From Streptomyces sp. Y2F8-2 (GTDB taxonomy: Bacteria > Actinomycetota > Actinomycetes > Streptomycetales > Streptomycetaceae), in assembly GCF_014905555.1 (NCBI RefSeq), contig NZ_BNGS01000012.1, positions 1-64,000 of the forward strand: a stretch of DNA of 64,000 bases, written 5' to 3'. This document shows, in pieces, positions 27,401 to 34,588 of the stretch. A model generated the notes under the pieces. That model was not told the origin of the DNA. It did not search any database and saw only the letters and a list, made by a program, of their open reading frames with translations. Position 1 is the stretch's first letter. Each line of letters opens with the position of its first letter. The position numbers and the translations under genes are program-made.

Positions 27401-30400
27401 GACGACCTGGACCGCCCGGTCACCACCACCCAGATCGAGCGCAAGCCGCAGCCCGGCGCCTTCACCACCCGCAACGAGTACGACGACGCGGGCAACGTGG
27501 TGAAGCAGACCGCGCCGAGCGGCGCCGTCAGCCAGTTCACCTACGACAGCCTCAGCCAGCTGACCAGACTGCAGGAGCCCAGCGGCGCCGTCACCCAGCT
27601 CGGCTACGACGCCTCGGGCCGCGAGGTGCGCCGCACGGACGGCATGGGCCGCACCTCCGCGAAGATCTACGACCAGCTCGGCCAGCTCGTCCAGGACCAG
27701 GACCTGGACCCGGCCAACAGCCAGCTGCGCAAGGTCAGTTACACCTACGACAAGGCGGGCAACCTGGTCACGTCGACCAACCCGCTGAACCGTACGACGA
27801 CGTACACGTACGACGCCCTCAACCGGCTGACCACCCAGACCGAGCCGGTCTCCGACACCAAGTCCATCACCACGTCCTTCGGCTACGACGCGCTCGGCAA
27901 CCGCACCCGCTACACGGACGGCCGCGGGAACTCGACGATCTACACCGTCAACACGCTCGGTCTCGCCGAGTCGGTGATCGAGCCGGCGACCGATCGCGAC
28001 CCGTCCCCGGCAGCCCGTACCTGGACGACCGCGTACGACGCCGACGGCGAGCCCGTGAAGCTCACCGCGCCGGGCAACGTGGTCCGCGAGCGCGAGTACG
28101 ACAAGGCGGGGCAACTGGTTCGCGAGACCGGCACGGGTGCCGACGTGACGACCCCCGAGAAGCGGTTCCGGTACGACCCGGCGGGCCGGCTGGTCCAGGC
28201 CTCCTCACCGAAGGGCGACGACACCTACGAGTACGACGACCGGGGCTCACTGCTGAAGGCGACCGGCCCGTCCGGCGACGCCACGTACCAGTACGACAGC
28301 GACGGCCTGCTCACCAGCCGCACCGACGCGGCCGGCACCGCGAGCTTCAGCTACGCCAAGCAGCAGCTCACCTCGGCGACCGACCCGCTCACCGGTGTGC
28401 GGCAGAGCTACACCTACGACGGATCGGGCGCGGTCAAGAAGGTCGACTACGGCGCGGGCCAGTCCCGCAGCTTCACCTACGACGACCTGGGCCGGCTCGA
28501 CACCGACACGCTGAAGAACAGCGCCGGCCAGACGATGGCGTCGACCGACTACGGCTACGACACCGACGACCGGCTGACGTCGAAGACCACGACGGGCACC
28601 GCCAAGGCCGGGACCAACACCTACGGTTACGACTACGCCGGCCGCCTCACCTCCTGGACGGCCGGCGGCACGACGACGGCGTACGGCTGGGACGACAGCG
28701 GCAACCGTGTGAAGAACGGCGGCAAGACCGCCACCTTCGACGAGCGCAACCGGCTGCTGTCCGACGGCGACTACACGTACGACTACACCTCACGCGGCAC
28801 GCTCGCGTCGCGCACCAGTTCCGGTCTGAAGGAGGACTTCACCTTCGACGCCTTCGACCGGCTGGTGAAGGCGGGCGAGTCCGGAACGCAGTACACGTAC
28901 GACTCGCTGGACCGTGTCGCGGCTCGCAACGGCGTGGACTTCTCCTACGCCGGCTTCGCACCCGACCCGGTCAAGGACCAGAACTCCACGTACGGCCGCG
29001 GCGCGGCGGACGAACTCCTGTCGATCGCCGAGAGCGGAGGTGCGGCCCGGCTGACGCTGGAGGACAAGCACGGCGACGTCGTCGGCAGCATGTCCGCGGC
29101 GGACGGCGCGGCCACCGCCCTGGACGAGTCCACGGCCTTCGACCCGTTCGGCCGGGTGCTCGGCACGGCCGACATGCACGGCAACGTGGGTTACCAGGGC
29201 GGCTGGACCGACCCGGACACCGACCAGGTCGACATGCAGTCCCGCTGGTACGACCCGGGGACGGGCACCTTCGACTCCCAGGACTCCTACATCTACAGCT
29301 CCGGCGCCTCGATCCTGGCGAACCGCTACACCTACGGCGCCGGCGCCCCGCTGGACTACACCGACCCGGACGGCCACTGGCCGAGCTGCGGCTGGTGCAA
29401 GAAGGCCGTGAGCTGGACGGGCAAGAAGCTCCGCCAGGGCGCGCACTGGGTCTCCAAGACCGCCCAGTCCGTCTGGCACGGCGTGCAGTGGGCGTGGAAC
29501 AACCCGGGGGCGGCGTTCAAGCTGGCGCTGAGCTACGTCGGCAAGGCTGCCAGCTGGGTGTACCGGAAGTCGGGGCTGAAGACGGTCGTCGACGCCACGG
29601 TCAACGCCGTCAAGTGGGTCGGCCAGAAGACGGGCATCACCGAGTGGGCCCGTGAGAAGGCGAGACAGGCCGCCAGGGCGGCCTACCAGGCCAAGGTCTA
29701 CATCACGAAGAAGGCCAGGCAGGCGGCCTCCTTCGCGGCGCAGCACAACCCGATCCCGGCGATCCTCGCGGCCACCAAGCCGCTGATCGCCGTCGGCAAG
29801 GCGATCGTCACCGCCGACCCGAACCTTCCGGCGATCGTCGTCGGCGCGGCCGTCCAGGTGGTCGCCGATGCAGCCAAGGCCGCGGACGCCATCCGCGACG
29901 AGGTCGTCAAGCAGGTCGGGAGCGTCGTGGAGAGCGTCTCGGACGCGGTCGACTGGGGCGAGGTCTGGGACGACGTCAAGACGGTCGGCAACATCGTCGG
30001 CGACGTCACCGGCTTCAACGACATCAAGAACTGCGTCACCACGGGCGACATGGAGTCCTGCGCCTGGGCGGCGGCGACCGTGGGCGGCATCGTCCTCGGC
30101 GGCGCCGGCGCGGCGGCGGTCCGGGCGGCGAAGGCCGGACGGATGACGGCGAAGGCGGCGAAGTACGCGGACGAGATCGCGAAGGCGGCGGAGAAGGGCA
30201 AGAAGGTCCTCGAAGAGGCCGAGTCGGTGGCGGAATGCGTCTCGACCGCCGGCGACGTGGCGTCTCTCGCCAGCGGCAACAGCTTCGTACCCGGTACGGA
30301 AGTCGTGATGGCGGACGGCAGCCGCAAACCGATCGAGAAGGTCGAGGAGGGCGACGAGGTCCTCGCCACCGACCCGACGACCGGCAAGACCTCGAAGGAG

Positions 30401-31159
30401 AAGGTCACCGACACGATCAAGGGCAAGGGCACGAAGAACCTCGTCAAGCTCACGATCGACACGGACGGCGACAAGGGCCACGCGACGGACACCGTCACGG
30501 CGACCGCGGGCCACCCCTTCTGGGTCCCGGACCTGAAGAAGTGGCTGAAGGCCGGCGAGCTGAAGCCCGGCCAGTGGCTCCAGACGGGTTCCGGTACCTG
30601 GGTCCAGGTCGAAGCGGTCAGCGCATGGACGCAACAGGCGGCGGTCTACAACCTGACGGTCGACACGGCGCACACGTACTACGTGGCGGCGGGCGAGACG
30701 TCGACCCTCGTTCACAACTGCGCCGCGGGCAAGGGCACCAGAGGCAACAAGGGCAAGTTCCAGCCCACGATCACGGTCCACCGGGCCCAGGGCAACTGGA
30801 ACATGGACGACCGTATCTCGGAAGCCACCGGTCTGCGGTACGAGGCGGCGGAAAGGGCGACGGGCAAGGCCAAGTCCCGTACCTACACGGCCGCCGTGCA
30901 CAAGAAGACGGGGGACATCGCGGTGGGCTGCTCGGGCAACGGCAGCTGCGCCGAGCCGAACATCCTCGACCACACAGGCTGGGACGCGGACGACGTCGTC
31001 TTCACCAGGGCGATCCGGCGGGAGGACTTCGACGACGGGAACGGCAAGATTCTCCAGGAGAAGGAGATCTGCACGACCTGCCAGGGCAACTATCCCGCTG
31101 ACAACTTCGTCCACAGTGTCATCTACGACCCCAAGGGACCATGGATGATTGGGCAGTGA
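21422..31159 (+). CDS. Giant WapA/Rhs-type polymorphic toxin with Hint domain and deaminase-like C-terminal tip
   Basis: About 3245 residues. A signal/anchor helix (about 22-48: KAIALAVATVIAVGSLAVAG) directs export. Then come a DNRLRE-type domain (about 340-525), a DUF6531-like segment (about 757-960), a LamG-like module (about 970-1190), a long YD-repeat region (about 1345-2510; many units like YTYDALGR) and the Rhs core end (SRWYDPGTGTF, YTYGAGAPLDYTDPDG, about 2606-2655). After helical sequence, a Hint autocleavage domain starts at NSFVPGTEVVMADGS (Ser2954) and ends at LVHNC (Cys3100). The last 145 residues are the toxin tip with CAE (3176-3178) and CTTC (3217-3220), zinc motifs of deaminase-fold toxins. 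GTG 21422 was chosen because GGGGGGA precedes it; an ATG at 21458 is possible. The gene's end overlaps the putative immunity gene. Role: contact- or secretion-dependent killing of neighbours (family knowledge plus inference). Confidence 0.88.
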   Translation: MPAYRTLARSLLMPRLLRSHWGKAIALAVATVIAVGSLAVAGVGIHLFPEEPAAAKGPGQRWGSAEGLSHLAGGGRNNDAPRSLRAKYPLKSPPAARPAARKNAVEVTAPAPAKIKGFDRRTSKEIVSERDARSRTYANEDGTRTSEISTDPINYRDGRGVWRTINTSLVEDDGGWANAADSVALRFADRADAGRLASVTLPSGESFGYGLSGAASVAGSADGARVTYEQVFPGTDLWLDSHAGGVKETLVLKSATAPNSFLFPLHLKGLTARADGGSILLTDAKGRARAAIPAGFMEDAAHAVSHAVSYELVERDGGQALKMTVDRDWLADPARAYPVHIDPSVDTTSASTSMTVRSGGSVVGSSELQVGKGPDGASAAYLGFPGLDEELRYHQIFGVQLQVVNFDSASCKPRSVSVHPVTQSWTAGTGTAYPGPSVGGALASKSFAYGYIGFGQSKSACPTAGELFDLGKGGRDLVQRWVNGTQANYGLSLRASATDSLAFKKFTGHASANPPKLYVTHSPYNASYSFPKPVPDPPVLQNQAGQVKVAVTNKGAETWTPSTYYLAYRAYDKKGKLVTQQRAGNLTGNVAHGAKATVDATIKALPPGVYMLDFTMVRQGGKVFTDEQVPPGRLTIQVFDIAPVVKEQFPPNGYQAQTLTPQLWAAGVDIDAPPGSSLQYKFEICEADKDGKPTACTTSAYQTSSAYPVPSGRLKWGKTYLWRGFVKDASNEVPTQQVALVAAVPQPEITSRLSQAQGKEFDPNVGNFTSSATDASLAGVGPDLTLIRTYNSLDPRRDLAFGAGWTTRFDMRLTPDDDGSGNVVIRYPDGQDVRFGKNADGTYAPPPGRFAKLTFDSTADTYALQDKSGTTYDFSTTGLLAKITDAYSNSVTYTYSAGKLATATNNRTSRSLTFTWTGAHVTRVQTTPVDGAPLTWTYSYTGDLLDKVCDPLNGCTQYGYGTGSHYATTVLDSRPESYWRLGEEEGTAANSANEANLGKDRGTYQNVTLKAAGAITGDPGTAASFNGTTSRVDLPAGTLKKSRDAAVEVWFKTIAGGVGGPLVGYQDKAWGTTPGTGVPMLYVGTDGKLRGQFWTGTAGPITDMTKNVNDGQWHHAALSMSGSTQSLYLDGKLSGTLTGKQPLQTNLTYNQIGAAYATTPASWPGWGSTAAKSFAGTVDDVAVYHHPLGTAAVTAHYREGGRTADVLTKTTLPSGRIASEVQYDTNRDRVQEYTDRNGGTWKIGTPAVFGNDKDLRRTVEVRDPMDAPYFYEYDGLSSRLLRYGEPMALGARESVTKAPSPSPTDPGQVCTQPDPGDPAFCTNPPGNGGDGPDFIRYPVDGVAIRSFEYDDNGFQTGITSENGDKVTLGYDDRGNVTSRTTCRSAGDCQTSYTTYPTPSGDFDLRADQPSETRDGRSTGPTDNRYLTKYTYNTSGALLTQTAPDGGTARNTYTTGTEPAIGGGNTPTGLPLTTADPRGKITRYQYYKNGDLAWVTDPSGGVTKYTYDALGRKLTETVVTDAQPAGTTSTFTYDKLSRVHTLTDPAATNAVTSGRHQQRTTTDYDADGNVVRTEISDLLGGDAARVMTFGLDDHGRPELVTDAEGNETSYTYDVFGNKTSMVDANGNHFDYVYTARNMLAETRLRDWDDDGGDDSYTVLQSYAYDMGGRLARHTDSMGRSLMYQYYGDDLVKSITLKDFHNPDGTKRDIVVESDTYDGAGNVLTETTAGGKLVTEYTYDPVGRVKSEVVDPGGLARRTTYTYDPAGNVLTTASSGSPSNVPWPVSVSGDSVRYEYDDAGNVLHETVENGTDSRTTDYTYDDRGLTTSKTDPAGNKTEYGYDELGRAVSVTAPAVQTESGGGTPATSRPTTFTGYDTFGAVTESVDALGNVNRTAYDRLGRVTTATAPSYTAPGSTQTVAPTVTNTYDALGNLTESTDPLGRVTKFQYDRQNRLTVKDVPVGTGDERGQWKYTYTRTGEVLSVTDPSGARAETTYDDLDRPVTTTQIERKPQPGAFTTRNEYDDAGNVVKQTAPSGAVSQFTYDSLSQLTRLQEPSGAVTQLGYDASGREVRRTDGMGRTSAKIYDQLGQLVQDQDLDPANSQLRKVSYTYDKAGNLVTSTNPLNRTTTYTYDALNRLTTQTEPVSDTKSITTSFGYDALGNRTRYTDGRGNSTIYTVNTLGLAESVIEPATDRDPSPAARTWTTAYDADGEPVKLTAPGNVVREREYDKAGQLVRETGTGADVTTPEKRFRYDPAGRLVQASSPKGDDTYEYDDRGSLLKATGPSGDATYQYDSDGLLTSRTDAAGTASFSYAKQQLTSATDPLTGVRQSYTYDGSGAVKKVDYGAGQSRSFTYDDLGRLDTDTLKNSAGQTMASTDYGYDTDDRLTSKTTTGTAKAGTNTYGYDYAGRLTSWTAGGTTTAYGWDDSGNRVKNGGKTATFDERNRLLSDGDYTYDYTSRGTLASRTSSGLKEDFTFDAFDRLVKAGESGTQYTYDSLDRVAARNGVDFSYAGFAPDPVKDQNSTYGRGAADELLSIAESGGAARLTLEDKHGDVVGSMSAADGAATALDESTAFDPFGRVLGTADMHGNVGYQGGWTDPDTDQVDMQSRWYDPGTGTFDSQDSYIYSSGASILANRYTYGAGAPLDYTDPDGHWPSCGWCKKAVSWTGKKLRQGAHWVSKTAQSVWHGVQWAWNNPGAAFKLALSYVGKAASWVYRKSGLKTVVDATVNAVKWVGQKTGITEWAREKARQAARAAYQAKVYITKKARQAASFAAQHNPIPAILAATKPLIAVGKAIVTADPNLPAIVVGAAVQVVADAAKAADAIRDEVVKQVGSVVESVSDAVDWGEVWDDVKTVGNIVGDVTGFNDIKNCVTTGDMESCAWAAATVGGIVLGGAGAAAVRAAKAGRMTAKAAKYADEIAKAAEKGKKVLEEAESVAECVSTAGDVASLASGNSFVPGTEVVMADGSRKPIEKVEEGDEVLATDPTTGKTSKEKVTDTIKGKGTKNLVKLTIDTDGDKGHATDTVTATAGHPFWVPDLKKWLKAGELKPGQWLQTGSGTWVQVEAVSAWTQQAAVYNLTVDTAHTYYVAAGETSTLVHNCAAGKGTRGNKGKFQPTITVHRAQGNWNMDDRISEATGLRYEAAERATGKAKSRTYTAAVHKKTGDIAVGCSGNGSCAEPNILDHTGWDADDVVFTRAIRREDFDDGNGKILQEKEICTTCQGNYPADNFVHSVIYDPKGPWMIGQ

Positions 31160-31653
31160 TGAGGGCATCGATCCTGGAACTGCGACGCCACGACTGGTCC
31201 GCACTGCGCTGCGGCTGCGGGCAGTCGGGTGCGCATCTGGCGGAGTCGTTCAGCAGGCTCCTGGAAGCCCGCAGCAGGCAGGAGACCATCGGGCACACGC
31301 TGGAGAACCACCTCGAGGTGCAGAGCATGCTCTTCGAGGTGGCCCCGCATGCCGTGCCGGTGATGCTCACGGCGCTGGGGGAGGATCTGCACGACTCCGT
31401 CAGGGGCCACTTCCTGGGGATGCTGGAGTTCCTCGTGACAGGGGAGTCGCATCGAAGCGAGGTCGAGGCCGGTCGCCCCGATCTGGAGGAGGAGTGCGTA
31501 GCCGCGGTGCGTGAGGGCATCCTGGTGCTGTATGCGGAGGCCGTGTCCGGAGACGTCGAGGCTGTGTTCGACATTCTCGAGTTCGTCGACGAGGACGCGG
31601 ACCGGCTGGAGTACTACCGCTCCGCCCTGGCCGAGGGCCTTCGCCAGGGGTGA
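31141..31653 (+). CDS. Putative immunity protein for the Rhs toxin (helical, HEAT-like)
   Basis: 170 residues. I do not recognise a named family. The sequence is acidic and mostly helical with repeating helix pairs (AVPVMLTALGED, LHDSVRGHFLGMLEFL, CVAAVREGILVLYAEA, VEAVFDILEFVDED), suggesting a HEAT-like solenoid, a fold used by several polymorphic-toxin immunity proteins. The ATG at 31141 follows AAGGGA and lies 19 bases inside the toxin gene's end; another ATG at 31159 overlaps the toxin stop. The direct overlap with the toxin tip is the usual layout for a cognate immunity gene. No signal peptide, so it would act in the cytoplasm, binding the tip. Function is inferred from position and size. 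Confidence 0.7.
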   Translation: MDDWAVMRASILELRRHDWSALRCGCGQSGAHLAESFSRLLEARSRQETIGHTLENHLEVQSMLFEVAPHAVPVMLTALGEDLHDSVRGHFLGMLEFLVTGESHRSEVEAGRPDLEEECVAAVREGILVLYAEAVSGDVEAVFDILEFVDEDADRLEYYRSALAEGLRQG

Positions 31654-31848
31654 GCAGGGCCGTGGCCCAGGGCGGTCTAACGGTTCGAACTCGAACACGT
31701 CGAAGTTCTCGGCGATGCTGTGGCGGCCAGAGCGGCGAGTGCTTCGGCGAGCCGTTCGACGCGGGCGCGCCGGGTGGGAGCGGTGGCTTTCGAAGACCGT
31801 ACGGCCTCCGGGCAGGTCTCCGCTGCCGGTCGGCGTTCGGCGACGGCG

Positions 31849-32937
31849 TCACGTGTGGCGTCGGCCGGTGGGCACCTCCCGCTCCAGCAGTGCGGTGCGC
31901 AACTCGAGCGGGGTCACTCCGTGCCACCGGCGCACCGCCCGCCGCAGTGCACTGACGTCGGCGAAGCCGGCCTGGCGTGTGATGTCACGGAGCGTCAGTT
32001 CCGATCGTCGCAACAGCTGTTCGACCTGCTCGCGGCGCACCCCGTCGACGATCGCCTCGTAGGTGGTGCCGCACTCGGCCAGGCGACGGCGCAGAGTGCG
32101 TTCGCTGGACGCGTGCCTGCGGGCCTGCTCGAGGAAAGAGGGGACGGCGGGAAGGCTCTGCGCGATGGAGATTTCCAGCACCTCGAGCAGGTCCTGCTGG
32201 TCGCGCCGTGACGCCATCTGTTCCTCCAGCACGTCGAGCACCGACGCGCAGGTGATGGGGTCCCGCCCCGGCATGGTCGCACGGGCCCACCGAGCGGGGA
32301 TCACCATGCGGTTGCCTGCAGCGTCGAAGCGCAGTGGGCAGCGGAACAGTTCGTCGAACGGGCGCGTGTCGCGCGGGGCGGGGAAGGCGAACTCGACCGC
32401 CTGGGGGGCGAATGCGGCGCCGACGCTCAGGCGGGTGAGGGTGACGACGCTGGAGTACGCCTCCTCGATCAGGAAGACGGCGACGGTCGGATCCAGTGCG
32501 GGGTCCGGCAGATCGGCGCGCAACACGTAGCCGGCGTCCTCCCAGCGGGCCGACCACACCGTCATCGCCCCGGATAGGTTCTGATAGCGCACGCCGGCCT
32601 CGATGGCGTCCTGGAGAGTGTCGGCAGCCATCATGGCCAAGCCGATCAGCCCCCACGCGGTCAGGTGCTGCGCCGCGCCCACGCGCAGCCCCAGGTGCTC
32701 GTCCCCGGTCCGCTCCACCGCCTGGCGGATGACGTCGCTGCCCTGCCGGTAGGAGACCCGCAGGGCGGCGGAGCCCATCACCGTCGGGTCCAGCCCGACC
32801 CGGGTCAGCAGCGGCTGCAGGTCGACGCCGGACTCGCCGGCGACCCGGGCGAGGTAACGGAGGATGTTCGGCGCGATGGTGGCCGAGGTGCTGCGGCTCG
32901 TTCCAGGAGAAGTGACCGGGGCGGGAGCATCGGGCAT
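31849..32937 (-). CDS. AraC-family transcriptional regulator (VirS/OruR-like)
   Basis: 362 residues. The N-terminal half (about 20-210) is the Arabinose_bd-type sensory domain seen in VirS and OruR (SATIAPNILRYLARVAGESG, AWGLIGLAMMAADTLQDA). The C terminus (about 255-350) has two helix-turn-helices: ASSERTLRRRLAECGTTYEAI and LRDITRQAGFADVSALRRAV. The ATG at 32937 follows GAGAGGGAACGCG. It is divergent from the MFS gene at 33147 and close to the flavin monooxygenase operon, which VirS-like regulators often control. Effector unknown, possibly a lipid or aromatic aldehyde precursor. Confidence 0.88.
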   Translation of the reverse strand: MPDAPAPVTSPGTSRSTSATIAPNILRYLARVAGESGVDLQPLLTRVGLDPTVMGSAALRVSYRQGSDVIRQAVERTGDEHLGLRVGAAQHLTAWGLIGLAMMAADTLQDAIEAGVRYQNLSGAMTVWSARWEDAGYVLRADLPDPALDPTVAVFLIEEAYSSVVTLTRLSVGAAFAPQAVEFAFPAPRDTRPFDELFRCPLRFDAAGNRMVIPARWARATMPGRDPITCASVLDVLEEQMASRRDQQDLLEVLEISIAQSLPAVPSFLEQARRHASSERTLRRRLAECGTTYEAIVDGVRREQVEQLLRRSELTLRDITRQAGFADVSALRRAVRRWHGVTPLELRTALLEREVPTGRRHT

Positions 32938-33146
32938 CGCGTTCCCTCTCACCAGGGCGTTTCTCGCTTCACTGTAAGCAGCCGGGCCTCGCCTGTCGCG
33001 GGCGTGGCCGCCGAAGCCCCTGTTTCGGCCTCTGGCGCGCTGCACCGGGCCTTTTCGCCCTCCCTACCTTGTGCGGAAACCCGCCCGCCCAGCCGTCCGT
33101 GGCGCACGGGATACCGGCGTGAGGGCCCAAGAAACGAAGGCTCATC

Positions 33147-34349
33147 ATGACTGCACCTCTTCAGACGCCGGCTCGGCGACGATCTGTGCGCCGGAGCCCG
33201 CTTGCGGCGGCCCGACGGGTCGTGGCGACGGTGTTCGCCGCCCAGGGAGCATCGGTGGCCGCGGTGTCCACTACGGTGCCCGCTGTCAAGGAGCGTCTCG
33301 CGCTCTCTCCGCTGACGATGACCGTGCTCGTCGTGGCCGTCGCGCTGAGCGCGGGCGTCGGCAGCTTCGCCGGACTGGCCGTGATCCGACGTCTGGGGCT
33401 GGTCGCCGCCATGCGGGCCGCCGTCGTGGCGACCGCCGCGGCTCTGCTGCTGATCGGCTGGGCTCCCGACCGGGCCTTGGCCGCGGTGGCCTACGGGCTG
33501 TTCGGCATGGCGCTCGGGTGCATCGACGTGTCGGCGAACACCCGGGCCGCGGCCGTCGAACGCCACTACGGCCGGAGCATCTTCGCCTCCTTCTACGCCG
33601 CCTGGAGCGCAGCAGGCGTCGCGGCCGCTCTCCTCACGGCGGGCACGGCTCACCTCGGCTGGTCCGCCGAGTACACCCTGACGGCACAGGCCGGCCTCGT
33701 CCTGGCCCTCGCCCTGAGCGTCCGCTCTCACGCGCTTCCCACCGACTCGACGTTCGCCGTGTCCGACCACGAGGAGTCCGTCGTGCTCGGTCGCGGACTG
33801 TGGGTGAGACTCGCCCCGTTCGGCCTTGTCCTCCTGGTCGCTTATGTCATCGACTCCACGGTCTCGTCGTGGTCGACCCTCTATCTCCACCAGACACTGG
33901 ACACCGCCTTGTCCATCGCCCCCCTGGCCTACGCGGCCTATCAGATCGGCACCGTCACCGGGCGGGCCTGCGCCGACCACCTCGTACGCACGATCGGCCC
34001 CGTGGCCGTGGTCCGTGCCGCCACTCTGCTCACCGCCACGGCGCTGGCGGGATTGGCAGCCGCCCCCGCCTGGCCGTACGCGGTCCTGGCCGCCGCGTGC
34101 ACCGGGCTGGGGGTCTCCGCACTCGTCCCCCTGTGCCTCGCGTCCGCCGGACGTCTGCGACCGGGGGCGGCCGAAGCGGTCCTGGCCCGTATGAACGTCT
34201 TCAACTACACAGGTGTGCTCGCCGGCGGGGCAGCCAGCGGAGTCCTCGGGTCCACCGGCCACTTCCGACTCGCCTACGCGATCCCCGCCGCACTGGTCCT
34301 CGCGATCCTGGCGACCGCACGATCCTTCAACCACCGGTTCACGGCGTAG
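33147..34349 (+). CDS. MFS transporter
   Basis: 400 residues with about 12 hydrophobic segments and short loops. The sequence AVIRRLGLVAAMRAAVV sits at the position of the loop 2-3 motif; the second half begins with LWVRLAPFGLVLLVAYVID. It belongs to the fucose permease/YbjJ-like MFS type by general pattern. It is divergent from the AraC regulator and 239 bases before the monooxygenase gene. Substrate unknown; probably export or uptake of the compound processed by that operon. Confidence 0.82.
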   Translation: MTAPLQTPARRRSVRRSPLAAARRVVATVFAAQGASVAAVSTTVPAVKERLALSPLTMTVLVVAVALSAGVGSFAGLAVIRRLGLVAAMRAAVVATAAALLLIGWAPDRALAAVAYGLFGMALGCIDVSANTRAAAVERHYGRSIFASFYAAWSAAGVAAALLTAGTAHLGWSAEYTLTAQAGLVLALALSVRSHALPTDSTFAVSDHEESVVLGRGLWVRLAPFGLVLLVAYVIDSTVSSWSTLYLHQTLDTALSIAPLAYAAYQIGTVTGRACADHLVRTIGPVAVVRAATLLTATALAGLAAAPAWPYAVLAAACTGLGVSALVPLCLASAGRLRPGAAEAVLARMNVFNYTGVLAGGAASGVLGSTGHFRLAYAIPAALVLAILATARSFNHRFTA

Positions 34350-34588
34350 GCCGCGCGCAGCCGTTGCCGGGTTCTGCCGAGCCCGCGAAACCGCGCCCGC
34401 GCCCGCGCACCGCAGCCGGAGCCGGACGCCTCGCAGGCAGCGTGGTCGGTGCGTGGGCGGCGAGCATCTGGCCGCCCGAGCCCCCTCTCTGACCGCACGG
34501 ACCGTTTTCCGTTGCATTGCAGATGAATAAGTTCCCTTCAGCCCTTCAGGAATGGGGCGGTGAACGGCTGGAAAGAAGGATCTGGTTC

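Noticed and set aside
24509..28114. Very long open frame on the minus strand through the YD-repeat region
   Set aside because: Antisense to the Rhs gene; arises from high third-position GC and repeats. Composition (runs of Gly, Val, Arg) is not protein-like.
25440..28960. Regular repeats looked at as CRISPR or tandem DNA repeats
   Set aside because: They are degenerate YD protein repeats encoded in one frame, not identical DNA units with spacers.
31654..31848. Possible extra coding sequence after the immunity gene
   Set aside because: Short open frames on both strands without start signals; no family resemblance.
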